Below the pieces are notes generated by a model. The model made no database searches and was not told where the DNA came from. It worked only from the letters and a program-made list of their open reading frames with translations. A DNA stretch of 64,000 nt from Prunella strophiata (lineage: Eukaryota > Chordata > Aves > Passeriformes > Prunellidae). The position numbers and the translations under genes are program-made. How positions within the stretch are numbered: the first letter of the stretch is position 1; each line of letters starts with the position of its first letter. Location of the stretch: positions 13,975,392-14,039,391 of the forward strand of contig JAZBQD010000001.1 in assembly GCA_036583965.1 (NCBI GenBank), in the 5' to 3' direction. Below are positions 14,101 to 26,000 of this stretch, piece by piece.

Positions 14101-17100
14101 CTCTGGGAGCTGGAGCTCAGGGAACCACAAGATGATTCAGTGTTTGTTGATCCGCACACGCAAGTGCTTGATGCTCTGTCCTGAGCATGAACCTCAGCTT
14201 TCAGAGCTGCAGCCCAGACACCCCACACAAAGCACCAGGACAGCTGCTGGCTGTAGCTTTGAACTGCTACAGCACCATGGGTTCTGTATAATAATAAATA
14301 ATAAATAACCTGGGAATGATCCCCATGTCCCCATGACATGTATCCACGTTCCTTGTCTATCCCCTGTGCCTGCAGAGTGTGAGGACCAGGACCAGTGAGA
14401 GCTCAGAGCACAGCTCCTCCTTCTCACTCTGCTGAGCACGGGCTGCTTCTGGCTTCCCTGTGCCATTTTGTTTCATTCTGGGTTTTTTTTTCCCCTCCTC
14501 TAATCCCCAACAAAAGAAGTTACTGAAGAGCTCTTATTCCTGGGGGCAAGGCATCCTGCTCAGGGTCTTGCTGCAGCCCATGTTTGCAGAAAAGCCTGTG
14601 TGCAGCCCAAGCTGTGTAGGGCACATGACAGATTCAGAGCTGCACAGTGCTGAGATCAGTCTGGGGATGCCAAAGTAACAGGCAGGCAGTGAGGATCTCT
14701 GACAGCCAATACATAACACCAAAAGTGGTAGAGGGAGACTGTACATAAAAGAAAATCATATGTAAATTTTAATATGTTTGGTTGTTTGTTTTTTGGTTTT
14801 GTTTTTTATTTTTTTTATTTTTATTTTTTAAGATAGCTATGCAGTTTCCATGGACACTCAGTTTTATCTTAATGTATGTTTCCTTTTATTAAATATGCAT
14901 AACCAGGCTTGCTCAGGATGTGAAGTCTGGTGTTTGATTTTCTTTACGTTTTCTCAAGGGAATTACTAACAGGCAAGCAGATTTCTGGAGACATTTAGGA
15001 CAGTTTTACCTTCCTGCTATCAGATGTTTCAAGCCTTAGGAAGCCAGCCAGATGCAGGAAAAGGACAAAGAATACAGAGAAGGTAAACTGCTGTATGCAG
15101 TGTGAATGGCTCATTTTCCCTTAACACAGCCCATTTTTCTTTCATCAGACTTTTCCACCATTTCATCCTCTTCTTGTTTTGCCTTTTATCTTAGCCATGG
15201 TAGCAGCAAAGTTATTGCTGATAAAATCTGATTGGCATGGAAGGTGCTGCCCAAGTGACTTCAGGACTTGAGGCTCAGTCATGGGGAACAGGTATGTTCA
15301 GCAGAAAAGCCCCAGTGTTTAAGAGGTGAGGAATTGGGAGCTTGTTTTGGTTGTTTCATTTTGCATATATCTTGCTTTGGAAGAAGAACCTCTCATCAGA
15401 GATCTGCTCTTTTGGATGGCCTGGGAGGCATGGTAGTGTCTTACTGAAGTGTCATAGGAAGCCTAAGCAGTGAGTTACACTGACCTTAAACAAAGAGAAA
15501 AGGTAGTTGTAGGGGGGTGGGGTGGAGCCTGTTTTTGAGTTTTCTAAATTTTAGGGCAGAACTCTTTCTTTTGGCTTGCTGATGGAATGAGAATGAGAAG
15601 GAATTATAGATGGCCTTTGACTGAAGTTTTCCTTCTTTTTCCCAGTTAGGACACAAGCTCAGAGTTCATGGGTGTGTTACATTTTTTAAGAAACAAAAAC
15701 AAAAGAAAAAAAAACCAGCAGATAACTTCTTTAAATTAGTTTCTTCTTTGATTTTCAGGAGCAAGAACTGGTACCAAATTCAGCAAGTGTATTAAAAACT
15801 ATTGGTGCCACACTGTTGTGTGTCCAGGTCTCTATCTGATCATCTGGTTCAGATTCATAGCACTTTTTACATTATTGCAGCCTTCTGGAATCAGGGAACA
15901 CACATTTCTCTGTGTTTAATGGTGACATTGTCACTGTCTCACTGATGTGCCATTTAGAAGAGAGGTGAAAAATTCAGAATTATTCTATCAACATCACTTT
16001 TTCCACTGGAAAGGAAGAGTATAGGGCAGGTTCCCCACAAATGTCATCACTTATATCTGCTTAGAGTGCGTCTTCCACCTGAGAGCTCTCATGGTGTTTT
16101 TATCCATTAGCTCCTTCTTTATCAGGGCCATTTTATGTTATCTTGGACACTGCATTGAGCAGCAAACTATGAAAGCTGAGGCAGAGCAAAGGACAGACAG
16201 GTGGCACAGAGGCTGCTGCAGGAGGTGAGTCATTTGGCATTTCATTCTGATCAGATTACTACATTTAATTTGGGCATTGGAATCTGATGTTTTCTGTCAC
16301 TTCTCATGGCAGACAGGAGGAGAGGTGGAGGGGGAGAAACTTTTGTACCAAGCCCTGAAGTGCAGCAGGGCATGAAGGATTTGTTGCCATTCTTTTGTAT
16401 TGTTATACAATAGAAAATATCAATTAATTACTTTTTAACACAGTCGAAGGGTTTCTTGGCTGTGAGTAGGAGGCAGGTTACACTGAGCTTGATGGATGTT
16501 CTTTCTGGCAGCAGAGATCAGGCCTGAAAACTCATCCACAGATTGTTCAGCTGTCTTCATGAGAGGCATGGGCAGTGGCTGAGTTATATGAGGTCCCTAG
16601 GTGAACCTCAGTTCTTTCTCTCTCATACAGCAAGTCAGGTGAAACTCTGATCTGACCTGGTGTGCAGCCTCATGCCCTAAAGTCCTGCTATTAATCAGTT
16701 TCTTCACAGCCTGAATGTGACTCAGGCAGTTCTTCAACAAGGCAGAAATGGATTCATGTGTGGTGAAACCTTGGATTCCTTACCCCAGTGCTACTGAGGA
16801 GAGTGTGAAAAGAACTGGGATATGTTTTATGCCTTTATCTGTGTCTAGATAAATACACACACCTGCTGCTCACCTGCCTCAAGGAGCTCACTTCATGCAT
16901 CCTCCCCTCACCTTCTTGTAAGAGGCAGGGAGTCACAATCAGCAATTAACATTGTTGCACTCAAGTGCCTTTAGAAGGGATTTTTTAGCTGAAGCCTCTC
17001 CAGTGATAATGGTTCCCAGCAGGGCTGGTGATAACCTGCTGCCCAAGGAGGAGGCACTACTCACTGAAGGTACCTGCAGCTTGCAGAGGGTGTGGACACA

Positions 17101-18655
17101 TTTTGGAGCTGCTTTCCACACCAGTCTCCTGTGGCATGGCAGGGTGGGACTGAGCTGCACTGTTTAGGGCTCACAGACATGCTGACACGTGTTCCCATGG
17201 CAGACAGGGATCTGTAGCAAAGCCCCTGCTCCAAGAAGGGGGTCTGTGCCCCACAGCTGCCAGTGCTGTGTGTGATCAGTCAGCCCTAATGCTGAGCTCT
17301 GCAGATTGATGTGTTCCTCTTCTCCCATTCCATCCCTTCTCCACGAGGCAGCCTATCTCTTGCATCAGCAATGACCAGCTGCAGAGCCTCAGGGTTTTCT
17401 CTAGCTACTTTAAACTGATCTAGAACTTCTTATTTTTTCCATGCTCTGCCCTTTCCTTGATTGGTAAATTCCCCAATGTCTTTAATCAAGCTGTGTTGAG
17501 CCTAGCAGCTCTGGCAAGTTTTCTTTTGTTTTAATAAAAGGTGAGTTTGTTCCCCAGGCAGGTTCTGCCAGCTCAATTTCAGCTATTGCACATTGGTCTT
17601 AAAACAAAAGGGGCCTCCCATCTCAAAACCACAGGCAATACAATATCCCAGGTGAACTCCTGCAACATTCCTATTCCCCTTCAGAGGAAAAAGGGACTTT
17701 TCCCTCCCATTTCAGTGAGCTCAGTGTTTTGCTGAGTGCATTCTTCATTCACAGCTTCAGGCTAATGGGCTCAAAGGGTTTAGCTGTGTGGCTGCTAAGC
17801 CCAGCCTTAGATCTCAGATGACCACTCAGGCTCTCCAGAAATGTCCTTACTTAATATTACTTAAACCTGCAAAGCCAAAGTTAGGCATTCTTGAGATTCT
17901 CCCTGCCTGTCTCAGTTCTCAGCCTCTCTCTTTCTTAGGCATTTAATAAAAGCTGGGAGAAATGTTTCAAGTAAACAGACTTTGGAAAAATTCACTGAAA
18001 AGGAAGACCAAAACTTGATATGAGTTTGGTCAGCACAGGTGAGTGGATTTTGTTGGCAGATTTTTTTATTAGCAGTATTTCAAACTTTCTTGAGCTGCTA
18101 CCTTTGCAACAGCTGGTTATGGAACTGGGGAGCAGGTGAGAGGAATCCCAGATGACTCACAGAGACTGAGAAGCCATAACCCTGCAGCTTGTCCTGGCAT
18201 TCCCTCCAGAATATAATATTCCTTCTGACAAGCTTGTTTTAAAAACCTTTTTCAGATTTCATATGGTTTGGCTTTTTTAAGCTTCCAGTTAACAGTAAGA
18301 TGAGAAAATTCAAAGGTAAGGCTAATTATTGGGAACAGTTCCAAAATTTAGACACTGGAAGTGTGAAAACTGCTATTAAAAGCATCTCTGTAATTCATCT
18401 AGCCCTGTATAAAACGAAGTAATACGTCAAGGTGAGTGCAACGTATGGCTGTGTCAGGCAGAAGAAATCAAAGTTGAAATATTGAACCAAACTATGTGAA
18501 AAACCATCAAAATTTACAAAATGCAGTAATGTATTTAGTTCCATGCTTTATGAATAGAGGAAGAGAACCTCAGTAAAAATTAAGTGGGTCTGCATGAAAT
18601 TGTTGGGTCAAAGGTAACAAAACCATCTACAGCTCTTCTGAGAGTCCTGGCTCAA

Positions 18656-18679
18656 TTTTTTTTTTTTTTTTTTTTTTTT
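18656..18679. repeat. Poly(T) tract, 24 bases
   Basis: Twenty-four consecutive T on the plus strand in intergenic DNA. No retrotransposon body was recognised next to it. Confidence 0.95.
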
Positions 18680-19145
18680 AGATGGAACCATCAGGAAATT
18701 TGACCTGAATTCAGGAATTGCTTCTGGACAAGAGAAAATGCATTTCTTGGTGAGTTTATTGTTGACTGAAAAAAAAATATGTTTACCCTGTACCACAGCA
18801 ATATAAATAGCTTTTATCTCCATTACAAACAGACTGATTTTATCTATCAGTGATGTACTTTAAATCTCATATTTCCATTACAAACAGGTTTGTTTTACCA
18901 GTGACTTACTTTAAATCTTGTAGTAGAGCTCTGCCAACCTTAATTTTCTTTATGGGCAAATGCAGAACAAAGAAAAATAGGTGCTATACACACTCCACAT
19001 TCACTACCAGTGAAGAAGTGAGCTCAGCAAGATTTCCTTCCCTGCTGGACTCTGTACAGAACAGAATGAGAGGGAGATATTGGGGTGATTCCTGAGGATT
19101 TCTAGTCATGGAGGAGGGAGAACTGGGGTCAACGTGCTGGGTTGG

Positions 19146-19255
19146 GAAGCTGTGCAAACAGTGAGAGAGGCAGAGAGGAGCTCAGCCCCTGTTCAGGGCT
19201 GAGAGAGTGCAAACAGTGAGAGAGGCAGAGAGGAGCTCAGCCCCTGTTCAGGGCT
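19146..19255. repeat. 55-bp tandem duplication, two near-identical copies
   Basis: The 49-base unit beginning GTGCAAACAGTGAGAGAGG and ending CCTGTTCAGGGCT occurs at 19152-19200 and 19207-19255 without a mismatch, at a period of 55. The six or so bases before each copy differ slightly. The near-identity suggests a recent duplication, possibly length-variable. Confidence 0.93.
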
Positions 19256-19979
19256 CCAGCAGCTCTGATGCTCCCTCTGCACAGGCCCCCAGTCACAGAA
19301 ATGTCATTAGCTTTAGGACTCTGCACAAATAAACCTCCCAGGCCCAGATCAGGAAATTATTGCACTTGCTTTCTGAGCAGAACAAAGCTTAGTGCAGTGA
19401 TGAAGCTACACACTTAGCATTGAAGACATGAATGTATGAAGTCAATTATAAAAGGGAAGCTCTGTGGTGCACAAATAATTGGTACAAGTACAGTGGTTTT
19501 CTGTGTGGAATATATCCCTGGTGTATTGCTGCAGCCTTCCAACACAACCAGAGCAAAGTGACTGATTGGAGAGAATAAACACACCTTAAAAAAGTAAGGG
19601 GGAATGGACAAAGATGGGAAGTTAGGGGTTAGCAGTGGGATAGATATTAATTAATATTTTGAAAGCCCCAACTATCAATTTCCATGCTTTGAGATGTTCA
19701 AAGTTCTTTTAAGTACAGCCAGAACTCAGGAATCCTCTGAGTCATTAATGGCTTTGATGATCATTAGCACTGGGCACCCAGTGAGTGTTAGAAACAAATA
19801 AAGACAATTTATGTTCAGAACTATTTACAATATGAATTGAAACAAAGTGAGTGGAAGTGATGACCAAATAAAACACAAGAGAGAGGTTGTTTAGACAGGA
19901 TTTTGGTGGTACTCCAGTGCTTCAGTGAGGCTACTCTAAGTGTGCAGCTTGCTGTGGATTTGCTGCATCACATCTTCAG

Positions 19980-20069
19980 TGGCTGGAAAGTGGCCCCAGC
20001 AGAAGAGGACCTGGGGGTGCTGCTCAACAGCAGCTGAACATGAGCTCAGGTGGCCAAGGAGGCCAATGG
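19980..20069 (+). mobile_element. Short avian CR1 LINE fragment
   Basis: This piece matches the part of avian CR1 ORF2 that encodes the E-D-L-G-V-L segment. GGACCTGGGGGTGCTG, GCTGAACATGAGC and AGGTGGCCAAGGAGGCCAA occur in the right order, with about 13 bases missing after GAACATGAGC compared with the consensus recalled. It is truncated at both ends. The family is typical of birds and supports the assignment of the window. Confidence 0.75.
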
Positions 20070-23000
20070 AGTAGGAGAATTATCAGCCCAATATCTGACT
20101 GGGTTTTCCTCTCTCTCTCCTTGTTTTTAGGGTTTATAATTTTGTCCACTGTCATAGCCTTGAGGGGATTTGATGGAGTCTCTGCTGTCTTGGTTTTGGG
20201 TTTTTGGGGTTTCATTCAATACCTCTCCTTCCTTCCTTTAGTGATGGGAGGGGAAGTTCTGTCCTATTTAGGGAGGAGGTGCTGGAGGCTGAATGGCTGA
20301 AGTGACATTTCCCATGTAATTTTGGCCATCTCCTTTTCAGTGGAGGATGGTGACCATGGAGGAGCCCTGGGACAGTTCCTATCACAGCTGATTTCTTCTC
20401 TTCAGGAGCAGAACCTGGGCAGGCTGTGGAGCTCTGGCAAGGTCTCCTGGCTCATAGGTAGCACAGCAGGATTTGGCCCACCTTTTATCTTCCTCTGGTG
20501 TTTCTACAATGTAAGAAAATTATTCTCTGAGCTGCCCTGAATCTGTGGAGTTAAGAAGAGGTTACAAGCAGAAGTCTTAATTCCCTGTACAGCATGGAAG
20601 TAACACTCAACATCCAGTTGCCAGGGAACAAAGTTCTTCCTAAGGAATAATGGACAACAGAGAAGCCAAAAATACGATTAAAAACTATTTGGCAATGTAC
20701 CATATTTTTACTTTGTCTCAAGCCTTCATCTTATGATTGCCTTGATAGAGGTGTAGAGCACAGAATAAAATGATGGAATGGGAAAGGAGCATAGATCATT
20801 TTTTTTTACAGTTCTATGTCACTACTTTGCAGAGAGGATGTTCCTGCCAGGGGACATGTTCATCATTTTTCAAGTTTTGTGTCAGTCTTCTAAAGAAGAT
20901 ATCTGTTGATCATGCTTAAATTTATCTAGGGAGTGATATCTATCTCAGCAGAGAGAAAATAATTCATTCTTTAGATCTGCCAGTCAGAGCAAACATCTGT
21001 CCTTACAGTGATGGAAAAGTGATAGAATCCATATCCATATCCTCTTTGACAAGTTATCCCCAAGGAAGGCATGAGTCTCACTGTGAGCATGTTCTGTGGG
21101 AGAAATAGTGGTGTGCAACAGAAACAAGAATCAGCCTTCCTAAACCAAAGAATGTTTATCCCTACAATTTCTAATTTACACTCTGCCTTACTGCTGGGAG
21201 AATTTTATACTACTCCCAGAGAACCTTCAACCCTTTTTTGTGCTCATTACTGTTCAGGTTTAAAGAAATTGTTTCTCAATGAAAGGTGCCTCTTGAGCTG
21301 CATGAGAAGGCAGACTGCAAGGAGACACTTTCTGACTCTGAGTCCCAGCCACAGACTTTGGACTTCCCAGTCTTATCAAGATGTTCAGGACAATGGAGCA
21401 TCTCTAAAAAGTAAGTCAGGCCTTGAAGTAAGAGAACAAAGCCTATCATGTCAAGTGGCAAAACACAGGAGCAAAGGAATAGTGGCTTAGGGGAAAGAGA
21501 AAAATAAAATGAACTATCATCAGGTTGTCAGGTTTACAGTTTTATGATCTGTAGAAGCTTAATAGAGTTCAATAGAGTGGAAATCCATACCTTTGAAGCT
21601 GCTGTTGGAATGCATATTGCCTGATGGGATTAATTGAGGAAGGCCTGAGTTCTGTGAAGTCTTAATAATGCCACTTAAGTGGGTAAAATATGTAGTTCAT
21701 TTTTATGTTGACAAAACAATTAAAGCAGTAGCTCATGGCTGTACTCATGCACTATCTGCTGCATATTGTCTTATGCAACTTTAGTGTGGTTTTCTTTATC
21801 CTCCCTGTGTGTTGGTGCTGTCAAACCACTGCTCTCCCACTTTTCTTTTGTAACTGGAGACACTGTTTTCTTCCCCTCTGTCTCTTCAGCATTGCCTTCT
21901 GTTCCTCCCTGTCTCTCACCATAGACTGTGGACTGTGTTATGTTTTGGAGCCCTAGATTCTGAGAGACAAGCAGCAACACCTGCTCATAAAGCTCTGGAA
22001 AGCCCTTTGCCAAAGCTTTTGGGATGTCATATCTATCACTGGTGGCTTTGAAAGCTTACACCAATTTGAGATAGAGCTATTGATGCAAAACCTTTATTGC
22101 AGGATGAAATTTTAAACTTGAGGAACATGGGAACAACTACAGCTGTAATATATTTGGGAGGAAGGAGGAAGCTTTTATTATTTTTCTCAGCTGGCAGTTT
22201 CAGTTTTGACTTGTTTTCTCCTTATTGGGCCAATTCTGTTAATGCTTCCTTAGGATATACTATAATTCTTAAGGCTCCCTAGCTATGTAGTCATATTTAG
22301 ACTTTTGAAAACAAGCAAAACATCCTTAAGGGCTCCTAAGTACACTAGTGATAATGTTAACTGAAGCAGCAAGAGATCTTTCCTTTCTTGGCTAAAATAT
22401 TTCTGCAGGACAGTGCCACAGCCTTGGCTAAATTCCATCAGTCTCTTCTTCCCTGGCTCACTGTCATGGCTTGCTAGTCTGGAACAAAGCTCTCAGATAT
22501 GTTGCAAGAAATAAAAAAATCTTCCAGAGAAAGAGAGTTAATGACCACAGTCAGAGCTATTAATGCCAAGCAAGGCCGAGTTAAAGGAACATGTGGCAGA
22601 TCTTCACACTGGGCTCCCTTTGTGACTCTTTGATCCTGCGCAGCTGTAGAACAATTCAGAGTGGTAACACCTGCTGTAAAACAGCTCAGTGACTGTGCTA
22701 ATTGCTTAACTGAGGAAAAACAGCATTAAATAACATGAGGGTGACCACACTGTTTCTGCCTTCAATCACTCAACAAGAGATCAAACACCAAGCTCTGCTG
22801 CTGAAGCACAGTGAGAAGGAACAGGAGACCTGGCACTTGTGCTGCACTTAGAGCTTGAGTCTCAGCTAATACCCTCGGGGGAAGAATTTAAACATAACTT
22901 AAAGGCATTTTGGGTGTTTAAGGGCCATCTTTCCTGTGTTTCTATCAGTGCATATTCTGAGGGATGTGTTTGGGGGCTGGAAGGAAGCAAGTGTCTGCAA

Positions 23001-26000
23001 AACCCTAAATGCACATTGGCCAGCCCAGGTTTCTGAGGGAGGAGAGGCAGTGAGGAGCTGTGAAATCAGGACAAAACTTCTGGCCAGGAGCTTTCTGGGT
23101 AACAGTTTCCACCCTGCTGTAAGAAGCCTTTAGGCAAAGAGATCTGTAAATAATTTTGTCTAAGAAACCAAATGGTGGGTGCTGAACTGAACTATATTGA
23201 AAAGTGTAATTGGCACCTATCATGAATGTGGATACTTATTGTCCAAAACATGGGCCATTTGTTATTATGAAATTAAGGCAGGTTTGAACTAATGGAGTGG
23301 GATGTTACTATTTGCTATTTGCAGATCTGAAGCAGGCAGCTTCTTGTCACCCTGAGACACTGCAGGTGTTTTCACTGTACAGATTTGGGGGATGCAAGAA
23401 GATGGAGACTAATTTGCAGGTCTTACCTAAAATAGCCATGTATTTTGAGCATTCCTTCCAGTGTGAGACAGTGATAAATTAGAAATCTCTGCCCTGGTAA
23501 GTCTTGTTAGTAAATCTGATATGCAGTTAGCTGACAACTCTGATGCATGGGGTTTCAAACCTGCTCTTTGGAAAGCCTGCCTTCTGCCCACCTCCCACCT
23601 CACTGTGAGGAAGTATATCCATCAAATTTTACATGGGATAGCTCATATTGCTATCTGGATGATAGGAGCAACATTTTCTGCATTAGCAACTCTCAACAGA
23701 TAATGTCTTGAGGATTGAGAGAGGGAGATTAAGTCTGAATAAATATCCTGTGTTATTCATATTTAATCATTTTACTTAGACGTTGTCTGATCAGTCAAAG
23801 CAACAACTGTTACTGACATATAGGTTTCATAAAAATATATACTAAACTAAAGCACTAAGCCTTGTCCCTTTATATTCATGTCAAGCCTGTAAACAGATCT
23901 CAGAACAAAATGACTTAGAAATTGAAACTGATGGCTGTAATGAAAGAGCCATGTTACCAAGGAATGACAAACAGGAAATTTGGACAGATCTACACTGCTG
24001 GAGGAGTGGGGAAGGAGAAATTGTCCTGTGAGAAGCTTGGTCTGGTAAGTGTATTTTTGTCACCCTATTGGCTTCTGAGTTTGGGACAGACTGAAGGTGT
24101 GAAACCTATCTCCAAGTGTACATGTTGTAATATCACCACCCTAGAGTGTTTCCCCCCACCCCCCTTCATAAATACCAATAGGATGGAGGGAAAGGGGAAA
24201 GCATCAGGGGGAGAGGGGATGGTTTTGGAGAGACCAAAATGTTTCTGGTTTTCCTGGTACAGAACTACAATACTTGGCAAAAGGCTGGGAAGCAGCATTT
24301 GAGGGAGAGAGGGAAGAAGGAAACAGTGAAGATGAGCTGAGAGGGGGACAGAGATGGTGATTTGAAAATTTCTGGAAGAGACAGAGCAGATATATTGCTG
24401 ATGTGCTGTAAGTAAAGTGCACCACAACCAGTTTGGCTGAGGTGAGCTGGCATGGGCTTTCACAATGAAATTTGGCTCTTCCATCACATGAAATATTCCC
24501 TGGTTGCTGCCCCATCATTTAACTGCATGGCATTCTACTTAGGACACAGCAAGCTGTTCTCTACCTTTAGAGACAGCCATGTAGCAATGTCTGAATATTT
24601 TCATTGCAGCAGAGAACAGGAAGCCTCTGCACTGCAAGCATTAGCAAAGCAATTTCATAACTATCTGTTCAGACAGTGCACAGGAGCTTGAAAAACAACT
24701 TGAGACACTTTATTCCCCCTGGGAAATGCCATCCGAGAATATGTTAATCTGAGGAATATGCAAAAGGCTGTCCCCTATTGGTGAACCATGAAGAAAACCA
24801 CCTCCTTTTTTCCTGGGTTTGTGAGATCTGCTCCTCCCTGCCAAGAGTGGAGCAATCCTTACCCTCTCATCAAACCAGACAGCTGAAAAGTATGGAGACA
24901 TTGTGCTGCCTTCCTTTGACTTGCAATGTGAATTTGATATTATCTGTACCACCTTTGACAATGCACTTGAAATTAATCAGAGGAGAAATGTCTTATTTGA
25001 TTATATTTGACTATGAACATTGATCAGTTGCATGCAATTTTGACTTCAGATCTGCATGTCTAAAGTCCTTTCTAAAAAGGGCAAAATATTACCCAGAGAT
25101 ACACAGGAGCTTGTATTATCTGAGTCTCTGAAAAGATACTCTCAGGGGAAATGAATGTACATCTGGGAAATTAAAAATCATTTGCTATGAAACTCTCAGT
25201 GAGAGATGGACAGTATCAGAAGAGAGATCCCCAAGACATCAATCCTTTGACCGTTCTCTTTTCATTGCAGCTGTGTTAGCTCACTCTGCTTTCATATGCT
25301 TGCATCCATTTCTGGCAGATTAGAAATTCTGTCAGTCCTCTGAGGAGACCATGGCAAGACCCACTGCTCCTCAGTATCTCAGGTGGCACAGGACTGACCT
25401 CTGACATCTGGCTTCCCTATCTGTAGTCTGAAAAACCCATGGAGACTACATAGTTCTCTGTATAGCCTCTTTTTCAGGCTTCCTTTCTGCCACAGGGGAG
25501 TTGCTGTGGCCTTGGGTACCACAATAATTTGGCATCCTTGGGGCAGATCAGCCAGAGGATTTATCAGGCGCTCAGAGTCAGGTGAGCCATGAGCTCTACA
25601 CCTGAGTTCACTGCTGGAGGGCTTTGCTTTGGGTGTTTTCTGTGTCTCCTAGGCTGGAATTCCCACCAAGAATGTTGTTAAAACTCTCCATAGGCCTCGT
25701 TGTTGGTGCAGACTGTCACCAGTGGTGGCCACGTCTGGTCCCTGACTGGACCAGAGCCTCAGGTGTAGCTGCCTCCAAAAGCTCTGGGGCTTTCATGCAC
25801 CAAAACTTCTCCACAGACTGAAGCAGCACAGAACTGCCCTGCTCTACTGAATGAAGCAGTTCTGTTAAGGAGTGCTTTGTAGGGTGCTGTTGGAAAACTT
25901 TCTACTGTTATCACTTGTATCTTCAATGAGTAGAGATCATCATTTACCAGTTCTGGCTCCTCTTCCCCCTCTGTTTCTTGGGCTAGGGTAGATCTCCCAA

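Larger units (their letters stand above)
9351..19145. other. Intergenic DNA, apart from the foldback element at 11009
   Basis: No exon of ATRNL1 or any other known gene was recognised. The part from about 12600 to 14700 is somewhat richer in GC and gives several overlapping short frames on both strands, which I take as chance. A T-rich run lies at about 14780-14830. Confidence 0.55.

Noticed and set aside
20070..20540. Several acceptor-like TTTTTAG/TTTTCAG/CTTCAG words after the CR1 fragment
   Set aside because: No good donors accompany them and no retroviral or LTR boundary could be defined.
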